The notes: a model not told the origin generated them from the sequence alone. A stretch of 64,000 nucleotides of DNA from Halopseudomonas phragmitis (GCF_002056295.1 NZ_CP020100.1:2999501-3063500); one strand, 5' to 3'; numbered from the stretch's first letter, positions 8,155 to 19,314 are shown. Program-made: numbers and translations.

Positions 8155-10005
8155 ATGGCCATGCACAAAACCCATCAATGGAACGCCAGTTACTTTTTCC
8201 TGGCGTTTATCGTCCTGATACTTTTTCAGAACTGGTGGAGCAGTCATCAATCGACCGCCACCATTGCCTACAGTGAGTTTCTGCAGCTACTTGAGAAGCA
8301 GGAAATTACCGACCTGGTTATTGGCCAACATGATATCCAGGGGCGCTTCAAGACAGCAGAAGGACGCACTGAGCGTTTCGTGACCCAACGTGTGGAACCG
8401 CAACTGGCGGAACTGCTGGCCCGGCATGACATCAGCTTCCGCCACCGGCCCAGCAATACCTGGGTAACCAATTTGCTGTCCTGGCTACTGCCGATGGCAC
8501 TAATAATCCTGTTCTGGCTATTCCTTTTTCGCAATATTGCCAATCGCCAAGGGCTCGGCGGCATGGTCAACGTTGGCAAGTCTCGGGCCAGGGTGTTGGT
8601 TGAGCGTGATACCGGTGTCACCTTCGACGATGTGGCCGGGATCGACGAGGCCAAGGCCGAGCTGCAGGAGATCGTCTCCTTTCTCAAGGATCAGCCCAAG
8701 TACGGCCGGTTGGGCGCCCGGATTCCCAAAGGCATTCTGCTGGTTGGTCCGCCGGGGACCGGCAAAACTCTGGTGGCCAAGGCGGTAGCCGGGGAAGCCG
8801 GAGTGCCCTTCTTCTCGATATCTGGTTCTGAATTCGTCGAGATGTTTGTCGGTGTCGGCGCTGCGCGGGTACGTGATCTGTTCGAGCAGGCACGACAAGC
8901 CGCGCCCTGCATCATCTTTATTGATGAACTGGACGCGCTGGGCAAGATGCGTGGCGTCGGCGCCTTTGGTGGCAACGACGAAAAGGAACAAACTCTGAAC
9001 CAGTTACTGGCCGAACTCGACGGGTTTGATCCGCGTGAAGGTGTGGTTCTGCTAGCCGCAACCAACCGCCCGGAAATTCTTGATCCTGCCCTGATGCGCG
9101 CCGGCCGGTTTGACCGACAGGTAGTGATTGATCGGCCTGATCGTAAGGGTCGTGCTGCCATATTGCAGGTTCATTTGCGTAAGATTCAGGCAGATAGCGC
9201 TCTGGATGTTGACGCTTTAGCCGGCCTGACTACCGGTTTTAGCGGAGCCGATCTGGCCAACCTGGTCAATGAAGCAGCCATCGTCGCCACCCGCCGTGGC
9301 GCCCAAACGGTAACCATGGACGACTTCAATCAGGCTGTGGAGCGCATTGTCGCCGGCTCCGAACGCAAGGGCCGGGTATTGCAGCCCCACGAACGCGCTG
9401 TGGTAGCGCATCATGAAATGGGCCATGCGCTGGTTGCCGCGCAGTTACCCGGTATGGACCCGGTGCACAAGGTGTCGATCATTCCTCGTTCCATTGGAGC
9501 GCTGGGGTTTACCCTGCAGCGGCCTACTGAAGATCGTTTTCTGATCACCGCCAGCGAGTTGCGTGATCGTATGGTGGTGCTGTTAGCCGGACGCGCGGCC
9601 GAAGATTTGATTTTCAATGAAATTTCCACCGGTGCAGCTGACGACCTGGCACGGGTAACCGACATCGCCCGCCAGATTGTCACGCGCTTCGGCATGTGTG
9701 CGGAGCTGGGACAGGCCGTGCTTGAACGACAGCACACCCGCTATCTGGGAGAGCACGCACTGGGAGTCAACGAGAAGGATTATTCGGAGAAAACCGCTGA
9801 GAAGATCGACCTGTCGATCAGGCAGTTGATCGACGAAGCCTATGAGCGGGCCAAGGAGCTGCTCAGGCAGCAGCGCACCACCCTGGAGTTGGGGGCGACG
9901 CTGCTGCTTGAACGCGAAACCCTGACGCCGGAGGATTTCCCAGCTTTGTTACCGGCCTCAGGCTTGCAGCCGGCTCAGGACAGTACAGCCAGTGCAGCGT
10001 CGTAG
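8155..10005 (+). CDS. Accessory ATP-dependent zinc metalloprotease FtsH (FtsH2-like)
   Basis: This 616-residue inner-membrane AAA+ protease degrades damaged membrane and soluble proteins. Transmembrane segments at about 11-28 and 103-126 flank a periplasmic domain. The AAA module follows with Walker A GPPGTGKT (198-205), the MFVGVG pore loop (230-235), Walker B IIFIDE (253-258) and the SRH arginines in MRAGRFDRQ. The zinc motif HEMGH is at 420-424, where housekeeping FtsH usually reads HEAGH. The gene is not beside rlmE/folP/glmM, where the housekeeping ftsH normally lies, and it is preceded by an Anr-like box. I therefore read it as a second paralogue, similar in kind to FtsH2 of the Pseudomonas protein-quality-control island; that assignment is inference. 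Its 3' end overlaps convergent tpx by 31 bp. Confidence 0.88.
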   Translation: MAMHKTHQWNASYFFLAFIVLILFQNWWSSHQSTATIAYSEFLQLLEKQEITDLVIGQHDIQGRFKTAEGRTERFVTQRVEPQLAELLARHDISFRHRPSNTWVTNLLSWLLPMALIILFWLFLFRNIANRQGLGGMVNVGKSRARVLVERDTGVTFDDVAGIDEAKAELQEIVSFLKDQPKYGRLGARIPKGILLVGPPGTGKTLVAKAVAGEAGVPFFSISGSEFVEMFVGVGAARVRDLFEQARQAAPCIIFIDELDALGKMRGVGAFGGNDEKEQTLNQLLAELDGFDPREGVVLLAATNRPEILDPALMRAGRFDRQVVIDRPDRKGRAAILQVHLRKIQADSALDVDALAGLTTGFSGADLANLVNEAAIVATRRGAQTVTMDDFNQAVERIVAGSERKGRVLQPHERAVVAHHEMGHALVAAQLPGMDPVHKVSIIPRSIGALGFTLQRPTEDRFLITASELRDRMVVLLAGRAAEDLIFNEISTGAADDLARVTDIARQIVTRFGMCAELGQAVLERQHTRYLGEHALGVNEKDYSEKTAEKIDLSIRQLIDEAYERAKELLRQQRTTLELGATLLLERETLTPEDFPALLPASGLQPAQDSTASAAS

Positions 10006-10475
10006 TTCGGCTCGTCAGCGATTTCACCCACCAGTTCGCTATGCAGAACCTTGTCGTTCTCGTCCAGAACTACAACCGCACGAGCAGCCAGACCAGCCAG
10101 CGGACCTTCCGCCAGGGCTACACCGTAGTTCTGCAGGAACTCGGCACCACGCAAAGTCGACAGGTTGACCACGTTCTCCAGGTTCTCAGCGCCGCAGAAG
10201 CGGGCCTGGGCAAACGGCAGATCGGCGGAGATACACAGCACCACAGTGTTGTTCAGGGCGCTGGCTTTGGCATTGAAAGTACGTACGGAGGTAGCGCAGG
10301 TCGGGGTGTCGACACTGGGGAAAATGTTGAGGATCTTGCGCTTGCCGGCATAGCTGGACAAGCTCACATCAGCCAGATCCTTGGACACCAGGCTGAATGC
10401 CGGGGCCTTGTCGCCCACCTGGGGAAGCTGGCCGGCAACGGCTACCGGATTACCACGCAATGTAACGCTGGACAT
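9975..10475 (-). CDS. tpx: Thiol peroxidase, atypical 2-Cys peroxiredoxin (Tpx)
   Basis: This 166-residue thioredoxin-fold peroxidase reduces H2O2 and alkyl hydroperoxides using thioredoxin. The peroxidatic Cys60 lies in [13 protein letters not shown] and the resolving Cys94 in ARFCGAENL, the exact Tpx spacing. A third Cys is at 81. AAGGAG six bases before the ATG fixes the start at 10475. The stop codon lies 31 bp inside the 3' end of the convergent ftsH paralogue, so the two messages can form a short antisense duplex. Confidence 0.95.
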   Translation of the reverse strand: MSSVTLRGNPVAVAGQLPQVGDKAPAFSLVSKDLADVSLSSYAGKRKILNIFPSVDTPTCATSVRTFNAKASALNNTVVLCISADLPFAQARFCGAENLENVVNLSTLRGAEFLQNYGVALAEGPLAGLAARAVVVLDENDKVLHSELVGEIADEPNYDAALAVLS

Positions 10476-10558
10476 TGGAAACTCCTTGGTTGTTTAAACC
10501 GCCACCCGGCGGCAAATGAAAACGGCGCCATCAATATTCCGGCGGCTGATTCACACCA

Positions 10559-13500
10559 TTAGAAATCAATACGGTAGAAGAAATCCAGCGAACTGGCAAA
10601 ACCGCTGACCGCTTCCAGATAGAGCCGGCGGGTCAGTTCATAGCGCAGACCGAGCTGGTTGGCTGGTTCGAAAACCCCGACGCCGTAGCGCAGGCTGAGC
10701 TTGTCGGTGAGGTAACCGGCGGCAACCACCTGAGTGGTCAGGCCAGTACCTTCGGTTTCCAACTGAAAGCCCTCGATTCCCAGTGAACTGGCGATACTCT
10801 GGGCCATCGGTGCACTGCCGGCCAAGCCCAAGGCCAGAGCCGCCTGCCCCAGCATGTTGTCATCCCCGCCGCCCCCCAACGGCCGACCGAGGATCAGGTA
10901 CGACAGTGCCTGTTCCTGAGCCATAGCTGGCTCGGAAAACACCTCCGATTGTGGGCTTTCGGCCCGCCCGGTCAGGCGTAGGCCTGCCACCACATCGCCA
11001 GCCTGGCGAATGGCCTCAATATTCAAAAATGGCTGGCTTATCGGCCCGGCGAACAGAATCTGCGCACGGCGCAGAGTCAGGCGCTGACCATAGCCACGAT
11101 ACTGGCCGCCGAGGATATTCAGATCACCGCTGGCGGTAAGGTTCTCCTCGACTTCCAGGCGCCCACTAAGCCGGCCGGTCAAGCCAAAGCCGGAGAATCG
11201 CAGTTGATCGCCAATCAGCAATTGCACACGGGCACTGATTGCCAGAGCCTGATCGTCCTCCTCGACTTCCTGGCCAACAATCACTGCATCCGGCGATAAC
11301 TGCACCGCCTGCTCGGGCAGTTCCCTGATCGTGATGTTGCCTTGCGGAATCGCTATCTGGCCCCTGAGCTGCAAACGATTGTCCGCCAGGCTTATACGCA
11401 AATCGGGACTGACACTCAGGTCGGCATACGGATCGACCCGAACAGGCAAAGCCGTACCGCGCAAACTCAACTGCAAATCCAGCTCAGGCGCCCAGGTCAC
11501 CATACCGGTCAGGCTGCCCTGCCCTTGCTCACCGCTGCGCCAATCACCGTCAACATCCGCATGTTGACCGCTGATCCTGACCCGGATGCCCAACTGCTCG
11601 AGGCTGATGGGCAACTCCGGCCCGGCTATCTGGCCGTCGCGCAAGACAATCACACCTTCGACCTGCGGATCGGTCAACTGACCGGTAAGCAGGCCGTTGC
11701 CGTTCAGCTCACCGCGCAAGGTTTCAACTTGCGGCAGGAATGGGCGCAGGAAGTCCAGACGCAGGCCCTCGATGGCATAACGACCATTCAGCCGCTGCTG
11801 ACCACCGGGATCATCGATATTCGCCTGAATATCCAGCCGGCCAATGTCTTCGCTACTGAGCAAGAACTGGCTGCGCGCCTGGTTTGCCTCCAGTACGGTA
11901 TTCAACTCCAGCCGGTCATAGGGGAAGCGCAGTGTCTGCTCAGGGCTGGCCACGGTAATAGCGCCGTCACGACTGCTGACCTGAACCTGTGCCAGCGGCT
12001 GTGCACCGACAGCCTGACGGAAATCGACCTCAACATTGAGCGTGGCATCCCAACTGAAGTCCTCGGGCAGCAGATGCTGCAGCGACTCCAGCGGAAAGTC
12101 ATTCAAGCTCAAGCGCAACTGCCGGTCAGGCATCAAGCGCTGCTCGCCGCTGAAGCATAGCCGTGAGCTGGAGCCGGCATGCGCCCAGCAATGCTCGCTC
12201 AGGCGCAGTTGTCCAGGCTCGAACCGATAACTGATCAAAGCTGGCTGAGACAGGTCCCAGACCAGCTCTTCACTGGCAATCCGGCTGCGGCCAAGACGGC
12301 CTTCCCAGCGTTCATCGGTCAGTTGACCGGTAAGTTGTGCGTCAAGGTCGACCAGACCTCGCTCAAGCGTAAACTGCAACTGATGCTCGGCGCGATTGCC
12401 GGCCAGGTTCAGTTCGAGATTGCCGAGCCGGGTATCGCCGCTGACAATCCGCTGGGCCGTCAGCTTCAACTCGCCGGGTAGCTGCTCGGACAGCGTTAAC
12501 CGGCTTTGCAGCTCCAGGCCTGGAATGCTCAGCTCGTCATAGACCAAGCGTTGAGCTGTCAGCTCCAGGTCGACCACCGGGGCATCCTGCGGGCCGGCTG
12601 CCCGGAGCTGGCCCTGCAGATTGCCGCGCAGACCCGGCCACAGGGTATTCAGGCGCGGCATTTGAATGTCCAGAGCAGCCTGGACCTGAGGGCCCCATTC
12701 AGCATTGCCGCTGATCCGGTTGTCGCCCTGACGTAGCAGCAGATCGTTGACTGTCCAGCGCTGGTCCTGACCTGAGAGCTGACCACTCAGTGCCAGCGGC
12801 TGTGCGCGCAGGGTGCCCTCCAACGCCCAATCAGCAGACGCCTGCAGGCGATCATCCCGGAACTGTCCTTCGCTACGCAGCGGGCCGCTCAGGCTACCAG
12901 GCAACTCAGCCACGAACACGCCAGGGTCAAGCTGATCTAGCAACAGTTCGACAGCCCAGGCAATCCCATCGGCAAAGTTCAGGGTAACTTCACCCTGGGC
13001 TGAACCAGCGGCGGTTTCCAAGTGCAACGGAGCGATATCAATCCGTTCCGGAGTGCCGTCAAGGCTGAGATTCAGATTCAGTACCTGATCGGCCAGCGCG
13101 CTCACCTGCCCCTTGAGTTCTGCCTGGTAGGACTCGCCCGCCAGTTGGGCATCCAATGTCAGTTGCTGGACCACCACCGGACCAATGTCCTGGGGATACA
13201 ACCACTGCCAGGGAAAGGCTTGTTCCAGCACCAAGGTGGCGTCGGCAGTCACCTGCTCGGCCCAGCCACCTAGGCCCTGAAGTGTAATCCGGCGCTGGGG
13301 CTGTTCCACCACACTCAGTTCAAGGTCAAGCTCCTGGAGTGTTTCAAGATCGGCTTTGGCCGCCAGCCTCAGAGCCACGTCACCTCCTTCGCCGGGCAAT
13401 CGAGCCCTGGCCAGCAGGTTGAAGCCCTGCTCCAGGTCGCCTGCGAGATTGAGCGACAAATCATTGAGTGTGAGCGTTGACGGCAACGTCTGCAGGGCCA

Positions 13501-14269
13501 GGAACGGCTCCCCGGTCCATTCCAGGGCAATCGGCAGTTCCGGCTGCAGCGGCTCAAGCGTTCCGCTCAGACGGCCTTGCAGGTAACCCCGGCTAGCCAA
13601 CTCCACTGTCAGCTGATCAAGGCTGCCACCCAGCCGCAGTTGAGCCTGCCAGTCACGCTCGTCGACCGGGGGCAGGTTGACCTCTGCATGCAGACGCAGC
13701 GGCCACTCGCCACTCAGACGCATGTCGGCATCCAGTTGCCAGTCCACCTCAGGGCCTATACCGCTGAACTGATGCACGACCAGATGATCACCGCTCATAT
13801 GCGCGGCCAACAGCAACTCGCGAAGCAGCGGCTGCTCTTCATTCAGCCACAGGCTACCCAGATACAGCCGGTCAAGCTGAATGCCCAACGGCAGGCGAAT
13901 GTCAGGCAGCGTCACGGGCTCAGACTCACTGGGGCTGTCATCGCCCTCGATCAACAAGTGCAGGCTGTCCACCTCCAGATGGTCGATACACAAGCGCCTG
14001 CCCCAGAGGCACTCAGGAGACCAGGCCAGGCTAAGCTTGTCTAACCGTACTTCCAGTCCTTCGTCACGCCAGTACAGGTGGGCAAAGTCCCAGCCGCGCC
14101 ACAGTTGGCCACCAACGAAGTCCAGCTCAAGACGTGGCTCGAAGCGCGCAGCTTGCTCGAACAACCAGCGATTAACCGTTTCGCTGGCCAGCAGTAACCC
14201 AAGCACCAGCGGAATCAGGGCCAGCAGCAACAGGCCTCGAAGCAAGGTCTTGGCGATAAAGCGAATCAC
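10559..14269 (-). CDS. tamB: Translocation and assembly module inner-membrane subunit TamB
   Basis: This 1236-residue AsmA-like protein has an N-terminal signal anchor (about residues 5-28, LLRGLLLLALIPLVLGLLL). A very long periplasmic stretch of repeating beta-strands follows, ending in the DUF490/TamB domain with its conserved YEL..R....LDFFYRIDF C-terminus. TamB bridges the inner membrane to TamA and is implicated in phospholipid transport and outer-membrane protein assembly. The start codon is GTG at 14269, overlapping the tamA stop as GTGA, so translation is coupled. The length matches Pseudomonas TamB (about 1220-1240). Confidence 0.93.
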   Translation of the reverse strand: MIRFIAKTLLRGLLLLALIPLVLGLLLASETVNRWLFEQAARFEPRLELDFVGGQLWRGWDFAHLYWRDEGLEVRLDKLSLAWSPECLWGRRLCIDHLEVDSLHLLIEGDDSPSESEPVTLPDIRLPLGIQLDRLYLGSLWLNEEQPLLRELLLAAHMSGDHLVVHQFSGIGPEVDWQLDADMRLSGEWPLRLHAEVNLPPVDERDWQAQLRLGGSLDQLTVELASRGYLQGRLSGTLEPLQPELPIALEWTGEPFLALQTLPSTLTLNDLSLNLAGDLEQGFNLLARARLPGEGGDVALRLAAKADLETLQELDLELSVVEQPQRRITLQGLGGWAEQVTADATLVLEQAFPWQWLYPQDIGPVVVQQLTLDAQLAGESYQAELKGQVSALADQVLNLNLSLDGTPERIDIAPLHLETAAGSAQGEVTLNFADGIAWAVELLLDQLDPGVFVAELPGSLSGPLRSEGQFRDDRLQASADWALEGTLRAQPLALSGQLSGQDQRWTVNDLLLRQGDNRISGNAEWGPQVQAALDIQMPRLNTLWPGLRGNLQGQLRAAGPQDAPVVDLELTAQRLVYDELSIPGLELQSRLTLSEQLPGELKLTAQRIVSGDTRLGNLELNLAGNRAEHQLQFTLERGLVDLDAQLTGQLTDERWEGRLGRSRIASEELVWDLSQPALISYRFEPGQLRLSEHCWAHAGSSSRLCFSGEQRLMPDRQLRLSLNDFPLESLQHLLPEDFSWDATLNVEVDFRQAVGAQPLAQVQVSSRDGAITVASPEQTLRFPYDRLELNTVLEANQARSQFLLSSEDIGRLDIQANIDDPGGQQRLNGRYAIEGLRLDFLRPFLPQVETLRGELNGNGLLTGQLTDPQVEGVIVLRDGQIAGPELPISLEQLGIRVRISGQHADVDGDWRSGEQGQGSLTGMVTWAPELDLQLSLRGTALPVRVDPYADLSVSPDLRISLADNRLQLRGQIAIPQGNITIRELPEQAVQLSPDAVIVGQEVEEDDQALAISARVQLLIGDQLRFSGFGLTGRLSGRLEVEENLTASGDLNILGGQYRGYGQRLTLRRAQILFAGPISQPFLNIEAIRQAGDVVAGLRLTGRAESPQSEVFSEPAMAQEQALSYLILGRPLGGGGDDNMLGQAALALGLAGSAPMAQSIASSLGIEGFQLETEGTGLTTQVVAAGYLTDKLSLRYGVGVFEPANQLGLRYELTRRLYLEAVSGFASSLDFFYRIDF

Positions 14270-15987
14270 AGCTCAGGCCCCATGGAAAAGTGAATGCGGA
14301 ACCCTTCATCGGGATCGCTGATCGAGCGAGCCAGATCAATGCGGATCGGTCCGACCGGAGAAACCCAGCGTACACCCAGCCCTGCGCTGGTCTTGCGCGG
14401 ATCGGTCAATGAGTCCATGGCGTTACCATGGTCGATGAAGACTGCAGCACGCCAGCGGTCGATGAACTCATACTGATATTCGACGCTTGAGGCCAGCAGG
14501 AATCGGCCACCGATCCGCTCGCCGGAGCTGTCGGTCGGCGACAGGGTGCGATAATCATAGCCACGCACGCTCTGATCACCGCCGGCGAAGAAACGTAGCG
14601 AAGGAGGAACCCGGCGGAAACTGTTGCTGGCTATCCCCCCCAGATTGACCCGCGACAGAAAACGGTGATTGTCCCAAAGCGTGTATAGCCCTTTGGCGCT
14701 GGCGTTGGCGCGCACAAAGTCGAAATCGGAAACGATCCCTTCCTTGGCGCCCTGAACATCCAGCAGCAGACTATAGCCCTGGCTGGGATCCACGCCACCG
14801 GTACTTGTAGTACGTTGGAACGAGATGCTGGGGATCAACAAGGTACTGTCACCAGACTCATTACCCAGGCTGAACCTCTCCTGCTCCAGACGTAAACCGA
14901 TAACTCGCTCCCAACCACTGCGCAGACGTTTCTGATACTGAGCGCCGATGGTAAAGGCCTCACTCTCGGTGTCGTCGATATTCTCGTTCTGCCAGCCAGT
15001 GAAGAATCGCAACGCACTGCTCTGTGGTGGCGTCAGCGGGATTTGATACCAGGCGCTAAGCTTTTGCCGCGGAGAGGAAACCTCCAGTTCTGCCCCTCTG
15101 GAGTGCCCTTTGGCATTGAGCCAATGCTGGGTCCAGTTGGCCCGGGCCCGGGGTCCCACGTCGGTAGAAAAGCCAGCACCAAACCCGAGGGAATGCTTTT
15201 TTCGGGCCTGAAGCTGAACATCAACCGGTATCAGTCCATCCTCATCTGCCCGGTTCGCCGGAGCCGAAACCTGAACCGATTCGAAAAAACCGCTGGATAG
15301 CAGATCGCGGTTTAAGCCAGCGATCAGGTCTGCATCGTAAGGAACGCCCGTGCGAAACGGCACCATGCGCTGCAGCAGGTTTTCGTTGAACGGCGTCTCG
15401 CTGAACACCACTTCACCGAGCCTGAAGCGCTCGCCGGTGTGGTAAACCAGCGTGATATCGGCCTGATTGTTCTCGATGTCGATCAGCATCCGGTGCTCGG
15501 TGAAGCGTCCAGAGAAGTAGCCATAGCGCAGGGCCTGGTTGCTGATCAGGGTTTTGAGGTCTTCATAGTAGCCATGGTGCAGGATTGCGCCGGTACGCAA
15601 GCGCCGACCCGGCGTCGTCAGGGCGAAAGCGTCAGTCCCCTGCCCTGGTCCTTCAATGCGGATGTCGACGTTGCGCAAGCGCACCGGCTCGCCAAGGGTG
15701 ACATTCAAGACCAGGGTTGGCGCGTTGTTGGGGCCGGTTACCTGTGGGCGAATGCGGGTCTGGTAGTACCCCAGGGCCTGAGCAGCACGCTCGGCCTGGG
15801 CAATACTCGGGCGTGCCAGGCGCCACATTTCACGCCGGCTACTGGCCTGTACCGGGCCGACGAAGGCCTCAATATTGGCCTTTACTCGACTGTTGGCGGG
15901 TTCGATATTGACTTCGAGCTCGGCCCGGGTGCTGATCGCAAACATCATCAGGCAGATCAGAACGAAAGCTCGGACCATATGTATCAT
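14266..15987 (-). CDS. tamA: Translocation and assembly module outer-membrane subunit TamA
   Basis: This 573-residue member of the Omp85 superfamily has a signal peptide (MVRAFVLICLMMFAIS, to about residue 22). Three POTRA domains span about residues 23-270, and a 16-stranded beta-barrel follows. The FAGGDQSVRGYDYRTLSP block near residue 470 is the conserved VRGF/Y motif of barrel loop 6. ATG codons at 15987 and 15978 are both possible; neither has a strong ribosome site. It forms an operon with tamB (4-bp overlap) and is divergent from xthA. Confidence 0.93.
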   Translation of the reverse strand: MIHMVRAFVLICLMMFAISTRAELEVNIEPANSRVKANIEAFVGPVQASSRREMWRLARPSIAQAERAAQALGYYQTRIRPQVTGPNNAPTLVLNVTLGEPVRLRNVDIRIEGPGQGTDAFALTTPGRRLRTGAILHHGYYEDLKTLISNQALRYGYFSGRFTEHRMLIDIENNQADITLVYHTGERFRLGEVVFSETPFNENLLQRMVPFRTGVPYDADLIAGLNRDLLSSGFFESVQVSAPANRADEDGLIPVDVQLQARKKHSLGFGAGFSTDVGPRARANWTQHWLNAKGHSRGAELEVSSPRQKLSAWYQIPLTPPQSSALRFFTGWQNENIDDTESEAFTIGAQYQKRLRSGWERVIGLRLEQERFSLGNESGDSTLLIPSISFQRTTSTGGVDPSQGYSLLLDVQGAKEGIVSDFDFVRANASAKGLYTLWDNHRFLSRVNLGGIASNSFRRVPPSLRFFAGGDQSVRGYDYRTLSPTDSSGERIGGRFLLASSVEYQYEFIDRWRAAVFIDHGNAMDSLTDPRKTSAGLGVRWVSPVGPIRIDLARSISDPDEGFRIHFSMGPEL

Positions 15988-16145
15988 CCATAATCATTGG
16001 GTCGCGCCAGAAGCGCCGTGCATAGACTAAATGCTAACATGCCATCCAGCACGGGGCTGGGAAAATTGTGTGTGGGCATGTTCGCCCCAACACCTTGCAA
16101 GAGCCCCGAAAAATGCCTTAACCAAGCTCAGGAATAGCTATTTCA

Positions 16146-16961
16146 ATGAAGATTGTTTCTTTTAATATCAATGGCTTGAGAGCAAGACCTCATCAGCTCA
16201 AAGAGATTGTCGAGCGGCATGCTCCCGACATTATCGGGCTCCAGGAAACCAAGGTCGATGACCCGCAATTTCCCCATGATGAGGTCGCCACATTGGGTTA
16301 CCACGTTCATTTCCATGGCCAGAAAGGCCACTATGGAGTTGCCCTGCTGAGCAAAAACGAGCCGCTCTGGGTGCGCAAAGGCTTGCCTGGCGAGCCGGAA
16401 GATGCCCAGCGGCGAATGATCAGCGCAGCAATTCCCTGTGCCGACGGTCACCCCCTTTTCGTTTTCAACGGCTATTTCCCGCAGGGCGAAAGCCGGGATC
16501 ACCCACTGAAATTTCCTGCCAAACAGCGCTTCTATGCTGATCTGCAAAGCCATCTGGAGCAGGACTTCAAAGCTGATCAACGTCTGTTGGTCATAGGTGA
16601 CATGAACATCTCGCCAGAGGACTGCGATATCGGCATTGGCCCGGAAAACGCCAAGCGCTGGCTACGCACCGGCAAGTGCAGTTTTCTACCAGAAGAGCGC
16701 GAATGGATGCAGCGCCTGAAGGACTGGGGGCTGGTTGACAGCTTCCGCCACCTCAACCCCGAAACTGATGACCAGTTCAGCTGGTTCGACTATCGTAGCC
16801 GGGGCTTTGAAGATCAGCCCAAGCGAGGGCTGCGCATTGATTTGGTGATGGCCAGTCGTGGCCTGATTGACCATTGCATCGCGGGTGGAATTGATTACGA
16901 CATCCGCGGCATGGAAAAACCGTCTGACCACGCTCCCGTATGGGCGGAGTTCACTATCTAG
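16146..16961 (+). CDS. xthA: Exodeoxyribonuclease III
   Basis: This 271-residue AP endonuclease / 3'-5' exonuclease of base-excision repair belongs to the ExoIII/APE1 family. Motifs include [14 protein letters not shown] at the N-terminus, [11 protein letters not shown] with the metal-binding Glu near residue 35, and [13 protein letters not shown] near 152-164. The terminal [10 protein letters not shown] contains the catalytic His. The length is the usual 268-272. The ATG at 16146 is the family start. The divergent tamA begins about 160 bp away. Downstream, a REP-type repeat pair separates it from the convergent clpA. Confidence 0.95.
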   Translation: MKIVSFNINGLRARPHQLKEIVERHAPDIIGLQETKVDDPQFPHDEVATLGYHVHFHGQKGHYGVALLSKNEPLWVRKGLPGEPEDAQRRMISAAIPCADGHPLFVFNGYFPQGESRDHPLKFPAKQRFYADLQSHLEQDFKADQRLLVIGDMNISPEDCDIGIGPENAKRWLRTGKCSFLPEEREWMQRLKDWGLVDSFRHLNPETDDQFSWFDYRSRGFEDQPKRGLRIDLVMASRGLIDHCIAGGIDYDIRGMEKPSDHAPVWAEFTI

Positions 16962-16973
16962 CTGAAGGCTGGT

Positions 16974-17045
16974 TTGTTTCGAGGCCGCGCCGCTCCTACC
17001 AGGGGATTCCGATTGGTAGAAGCGGCCCTGCGGCCGCGAAATCGG
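16974..17045. repeat. Inverted pair of Pseudomonas REP-type elements between xthA and clpA
   Basis: Two GTAG(G/A)AGCGGC-type REP units face each other. At about 16978-16999, read on the minus strand, GTAGGAGCGGCGCGGCCTCG forms one hairpin. At about 17016-17040, on the plus strand, GTAGAAGCGGCCCTGCGG... with GGCCGC/GCGGCC pairing forms the other. They are separated by about 16 bp. This fills the whole gap between the two convergent genes and ends two bases before the clpA stop. Such REP doublets (BIME-like) are dispersed repeats in pseudomonads and can also act as terminators. Confidence 0.75.
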
Positions 17046-17046
17046 T

Positions 17047-19314
17047 TCAGGCCATTTCCTCTTCCGGGACGTCCAGCACCAGTTCGTCGTCGCGAATGCT
17101 GATATGTACCGTACCGCCATGCTCGGCCAAATCGCCGAACAGGATCTGCTCGGCCAGCGGTCGCTTGATCTTGTCCTGAATCAGTCGCGCCATCGGTCGC
17201 GCACCCATCAGCGGATCATAGCCGTGCTCGGCCAGCCAGTTACGGGCAGCCTCGTCGACATCCAGCAACACATGCTTGTCTTCCAGTTGCGCCTGCAGCT
17301 CGGTGAGGAACTTGTCGACCACGAACTTGATGCTCTCGTGGCTCAGACGACCAAACTGGATGATCGCATCCAGGCGGTTGCGGAACTCGGGCGTAAAGGT
17401 TTTCTTGATCACTTCACTGCCGTCGCTGGTGTGATCCTGGGTAGTGAAACCGATCGAAGCCCGGCTCATGGTCTCGGCCCCTGCGTTGGTGGTCATGACG
17501 ATGATCACGTTGCGGAAGTCGGCTTTGCGTCCGTTGTTGTCGGTCAAGGTGCCATGGTCCATGACCTGTAGCAGCAGGTTGAATACCTCCGGATGGGCCT
17601 TTTCGATCTCGTCGAGCAACAGTACGCAATGTGGGCTCTTGGTGATCGCCTCGGTCATCAGACCACCCTGATCGAAGCCAACATAACCGGGCGGAGCACC
17701 AATCAATCGCGATACGGTATGCCGCTCCATGTACTCGGACATGTCGAAGCGTACCAGCTCGATTCCCAGGCTCTTGGCCAACTGGCGGGTAACCTCGGTC
17801 TTGCCGACCCCGGTCGGACCGGCGAACAGGAAGGAGCCTACCGGCTTATCGGCTGACTTCAGGCCGGCGCGCGACAGCTTGATCGCAGTGGACAGCGCGG
17901 CAATTGCGTCATCCTGACCGAACACCACCAGCTTGAGGTCACGCTCAAGGTTCTTCAGCAGCTCCTTGTCGCTGGAGGACACATGCTTAGGCGGAATACG
18001 CGCGATTTTCGCCACGATAGCCTCAACCTCTGGCACATCGATGAAGTCCGGTCGGTCTGCCGGCAGTTGCAGGCGCTGATAGGCACCCGCTTCGTCGATT
18101 ACATCGATGGCCTTGTCCGGCATGTGCCGATCGTTGATATAGCGTGCTGCCAATTCGGCTGCCGCACGCAGGGCTTCATCGGTGTAACGAATACCATGGT
18201 GCTCCTCGAAGCGGCCCTTGAGCCCCCTGAGGATCTGGATGGTGTCGCTGACAGACGGCTCGGCCACATCGACTTTCTGGAACCGCCGAGCCAACGCCCG
18301 GTCCTTCTCGAAGATGCCGCGAAACTCCTGGAAGGTGGTTGAGCCGATGCAGCGAATCTCACCGGACGACAACAGCGGCTTGAGCAGGTTGGAGGCATCC
18401 ATGACGCCGCCAGAGGCAGCGCCGGCCCCAATGATGGTGTGGATCTCGTCGATGAACAGAATCGCCTGTGGGCGCTTCTTGAGCGCCTTGAGCAGAGCCT
18501 TGAAGCGCTTCTCGAAATCACCCCGGTATTTGGTCCCGGCCAGCAACGCCCCCAGGTCAAGTGAATAGACCACGGCCTGGGACAAAATGTCAGGCACTTC
18601 ACCATCGATGATGCGTTTGGCCAGACCTTCGGCAATGGCGGTCTTGCCTACCCCGGCCTCACCGACCAGCAACGGGTTGTTCTTGCGCCGCCGCATGAGG
18701 ATCTGTGCGACCCGCTCGACTTCCGACGCCCGGCCGACCAGCGGGTCGATCCGGCCCTGACGGGCCTGTTCATTCAGATTGCTGGCATAGGCTTCCAGCG
18801 GATTGCTGGCGGTCGAGGTCTCACCACCTTCTTCGTCTACACCGTCCTGATCGGACTGGATCTGCTCACTGTCACCGGCAACCTTGGAGATCCCGTGGGA
18901 AATGAAGTTGACCACATCAATGCGGGCAATCTGCTGCTGTTTGAGGAAAAACACCGCCTGGCTTTCCTGCTCGCTGAAGATTGCTACCAGTACATTGGCA
19001 CCACTGACCTCACCCTTACCCGAGCTCTGCACATGAAATACAGCGCGCTGCAAAACTCGCTGAAAACCAAGGGTTGGCTGGGTTTCACGCTCATGATCCT
19101 GGCGCGGGATCAGTGGTGTGGTGGAGTCAATGAACTCGGTCAGTTCGCGGCGCAGGCGCTCCAGGTCTGCACCGCAGGCCCGCAGCACAGAGACCGCAGC
19201 CTGATTGTCGAGCAATGCCAGCAAAAGGTGCTCGACCGTCATGAATTCGTGGCGTTTGTTACGGGCATCCTTGAACGCGAGGTTCAGGGTGATCTCGAGA
19301 TCTCTATTGAGCAT
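17047..19314 (-). CDS. clpA: ATP-dependent Clp protease ATP-binding subunit ClpA
   Basis: This 755-residue AAA+ unfoldase feeds substrates to ClpP. It has an N-domain of two Clp repeats (about 1-145) and a linker. The first AAA module has Walker A GEAGVGKT and the second GPTGVGKT, and the C-terminal D2-small domain carries [20 protein letters not shown]. An IGL/IGF-type loop for ClpP docking is suggested by the ASIGFTTQ segment. AGGTGG precedes the ATG. The adaptor gene clpS lies just upstream on the same strand (35 bp), the standard clpS-clpA arrangement. Confidence 0.96.
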   Translation of the reverse strand: MLNRDLEITLNLAFKDARNKRHEFMTVEHLLLALLDNQAAVSVLRACGADLERLRRELTEFIDSTTPLIPRQDHERETQPTLGFQRVLQRAVFHVQSSGKGEVSGANVLVAIFSEQESQAVFFLKQQQIARIDVVNFISHGISKVAGDSEQIQSDQDGVDEEGGETSTASNPLEAYASNLNEQARQGRIDPLVGRASEVERVAQILMRRRKNNPLLVGEAGVGKTAIAEGLAKRIIDGEVPDILSQAVVYSLDLGALLAGTKYRGDFEKRFKALLKALKKRPQAILFIDEIHTIIGAGAASGGVMDASNLLKPLLSSGEIRCIGSTTFQEFRGIFEKDRALARRFQKVDVAEPSVSDTIQILRGLKGRFEEHHGIRYTDEALRAAAELAARYINDRHMPDKAIDVIDEAGAYQRLQLPADRPDFIDVPEVEAIVAKIARIPPKHVSSSDKELLKNLERDLKLVVFGQDDAIAALSTAIKLSRAGLKSADKPVGSFLFAGPTGVGKTEVTRQLAKSLGIELVRFDMSEYMERHTVSRLIGAPPGYVGFDQGGLMTEAITKSPHCVLLLDEIEKAHPEVFNLLLQVMDHGTLTDNNGRKADFRNVIIVMTTNAGAETMSRASIGFTTQDHTSDGSEVIKKTFTPEFRNRLDAIIQFGRLSHESIKFVVDKFLTELQAQLEDKHVLLDVDEAARNWLAEHGYDPLMGARPMARLIQDKIKRPLAEQILFGDLAEHGGTVHISIRDDELVLDVPEEEMA

